A stretch of DNA of 14,091 nucleotides. Origin: Hyphomicrobiales bacterium (GTDB lineage: Bacteria > Pseudomonadota > Alphaproteobacteria > Rhizobiales > Beijerinckiaceae). The translations under genes were made by a program, and so were the position numbers. Below the pieces are notes generated by a model. It saw only the letters and a program-made list of their open reading frames with translations. It ran no database searches and was not told where the DNA came from. This document shows, in pieces, positions 13,879-14,091 of the stretch (positions are counted from its first letter, which is position 1; every line of letters begins with the position of its first letter). The DNA is taken from the NCBI GenBank assembly GCA_015655535.1, contig JAATEW010000297.1:1-14091 (forward strand), read 5' to 3'.

Positions 13879-14091
13879 TTAATCGCCGCCTCGGATGACC
13901 TTGGTGCTGTATTCGTCAAGGGCCCCATCGTCATACGGGCCCTAGCCGTTCAGCGAGAAGACCATCAGGCCACCGCCTTGCTGCGTCCAATGCTGCAGGT
14001 TCTTGAACGCGCCGACCGCGCCGAGACCTGCTGTCGGATCCTGGAGATCGAACACCATGCCGACCGCTTCGTTCACGCATCTGCGCGGCAA
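13879..14091 (-). CDS. mxaF: MxaF, methanol dehydrogenase large subunit, C-terminal end only, with in-frame amber codon
   Basis: Only the last ~70 codons lie in the window. The segments VGMVFDLQDPTAGLGAVGAF and LQHWTQQGGGLMVFSLNG match the C-terminal beta-propeller of the calcium-type PQQ methanol dehydrogenase rather than XoxF. The position directly upstream of mxaJ confirms this. A TAG at 13944-13942 interrupts the frame where homologues as I recall them have Lys (SL-DG-K-GPYDD). The remaining 18 codons (GPYDDGALDEYSTKVIRGGD and TAA) still read like a native tail. The first 9-10 codons at the window edge (LPRRCVNEA) do not resemble the expected Gly/Trp-rich stretch. Either the gene is damaged here or this is low-quality sequence at a contig end. 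Confidence 0.8.

Noticed and set aside
13942..13944. Amber codon in mxaF as a pyrrolysine site
   Set aside because: Pyrrolysine machinery is not expected in methylotrophic alphaproteobacteria, homologues appear to have an ordinary Lys here, and no Pyl genes are in the window.

Overview
The window looks like part of the chromosome of a methylotrophic alphaproteobacterium, most likely a Rhizobiales member near Beijerinckiaceae or Methylocystaceae. This placement is an inference. It rests on a recognisable calcium-dependent methanol dehydrogenase (mxa) cluster, moderately high GC, and an intergenic element that resembles a dispersed Rhizobiales palindromic repeat.

The right-hand 8 kb, on the minus strand, carries the 3' end of mxaF followed by mxaJ, mxaG, mxaI, mxaR, mxaS, mxaA, mxaC, mxaK and mxaL, in the order known from Methylobacterium. 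MxaF and MxaI are the large and small subunits of the periplasmic PQQ enzyme. MxaG is its electron acceptor, cytochrome cL. MxaJ is a periplasmic binding-protein-like accessory. MxaR (MoxR AAA+ ATPase), MxaS (DUF58), MxaC and MxaL (von Willebrand A) with MxaA and MxaK form the membrane-associated set needed for calcium insertion and enzyme maturation. The two halves differ in layout. The FJGI boundaries contain spacers with RNA hairpins, one of them terminator-like. The RSACKL genes are coupled by ATGA or GTGA overlaps, apart from one 7-nt gap. The mxaF remnant at the window edge has an in-frame amber codon 19 codons before its conserved end.

The middle (about 4.5-6.0 kb, plus strand) carries mxaD and a seven-bladed YVTN/PQQ-associated beta-propeller gene. 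Their coding regions overlap by 4 nt, and the pair converges on mxaL with only 2 nt between the stop codons. In M. extorquens AM1 mxaD follows mxaL on the same strand, so this block appears inverted or relocated.

The left part (0-4.1 kb, plus strand) is a two-partner secretion locus. It has the C-terminal part of a GLUG-repeat TpsA adhesin that looks damaged at both ends, an intact TpsB/ShlB-type outer-membrane transporter, and then a TonB-like protein without adjacent exbB/exbD. The first ~80 bases carry short direct and inverted repeats and an in-frame stop that cut off the adhesin, suggesting a rearrangement or mobile-element boundary. I found no tRNA, rRNA, CRISPR array or complete insertion sequence.
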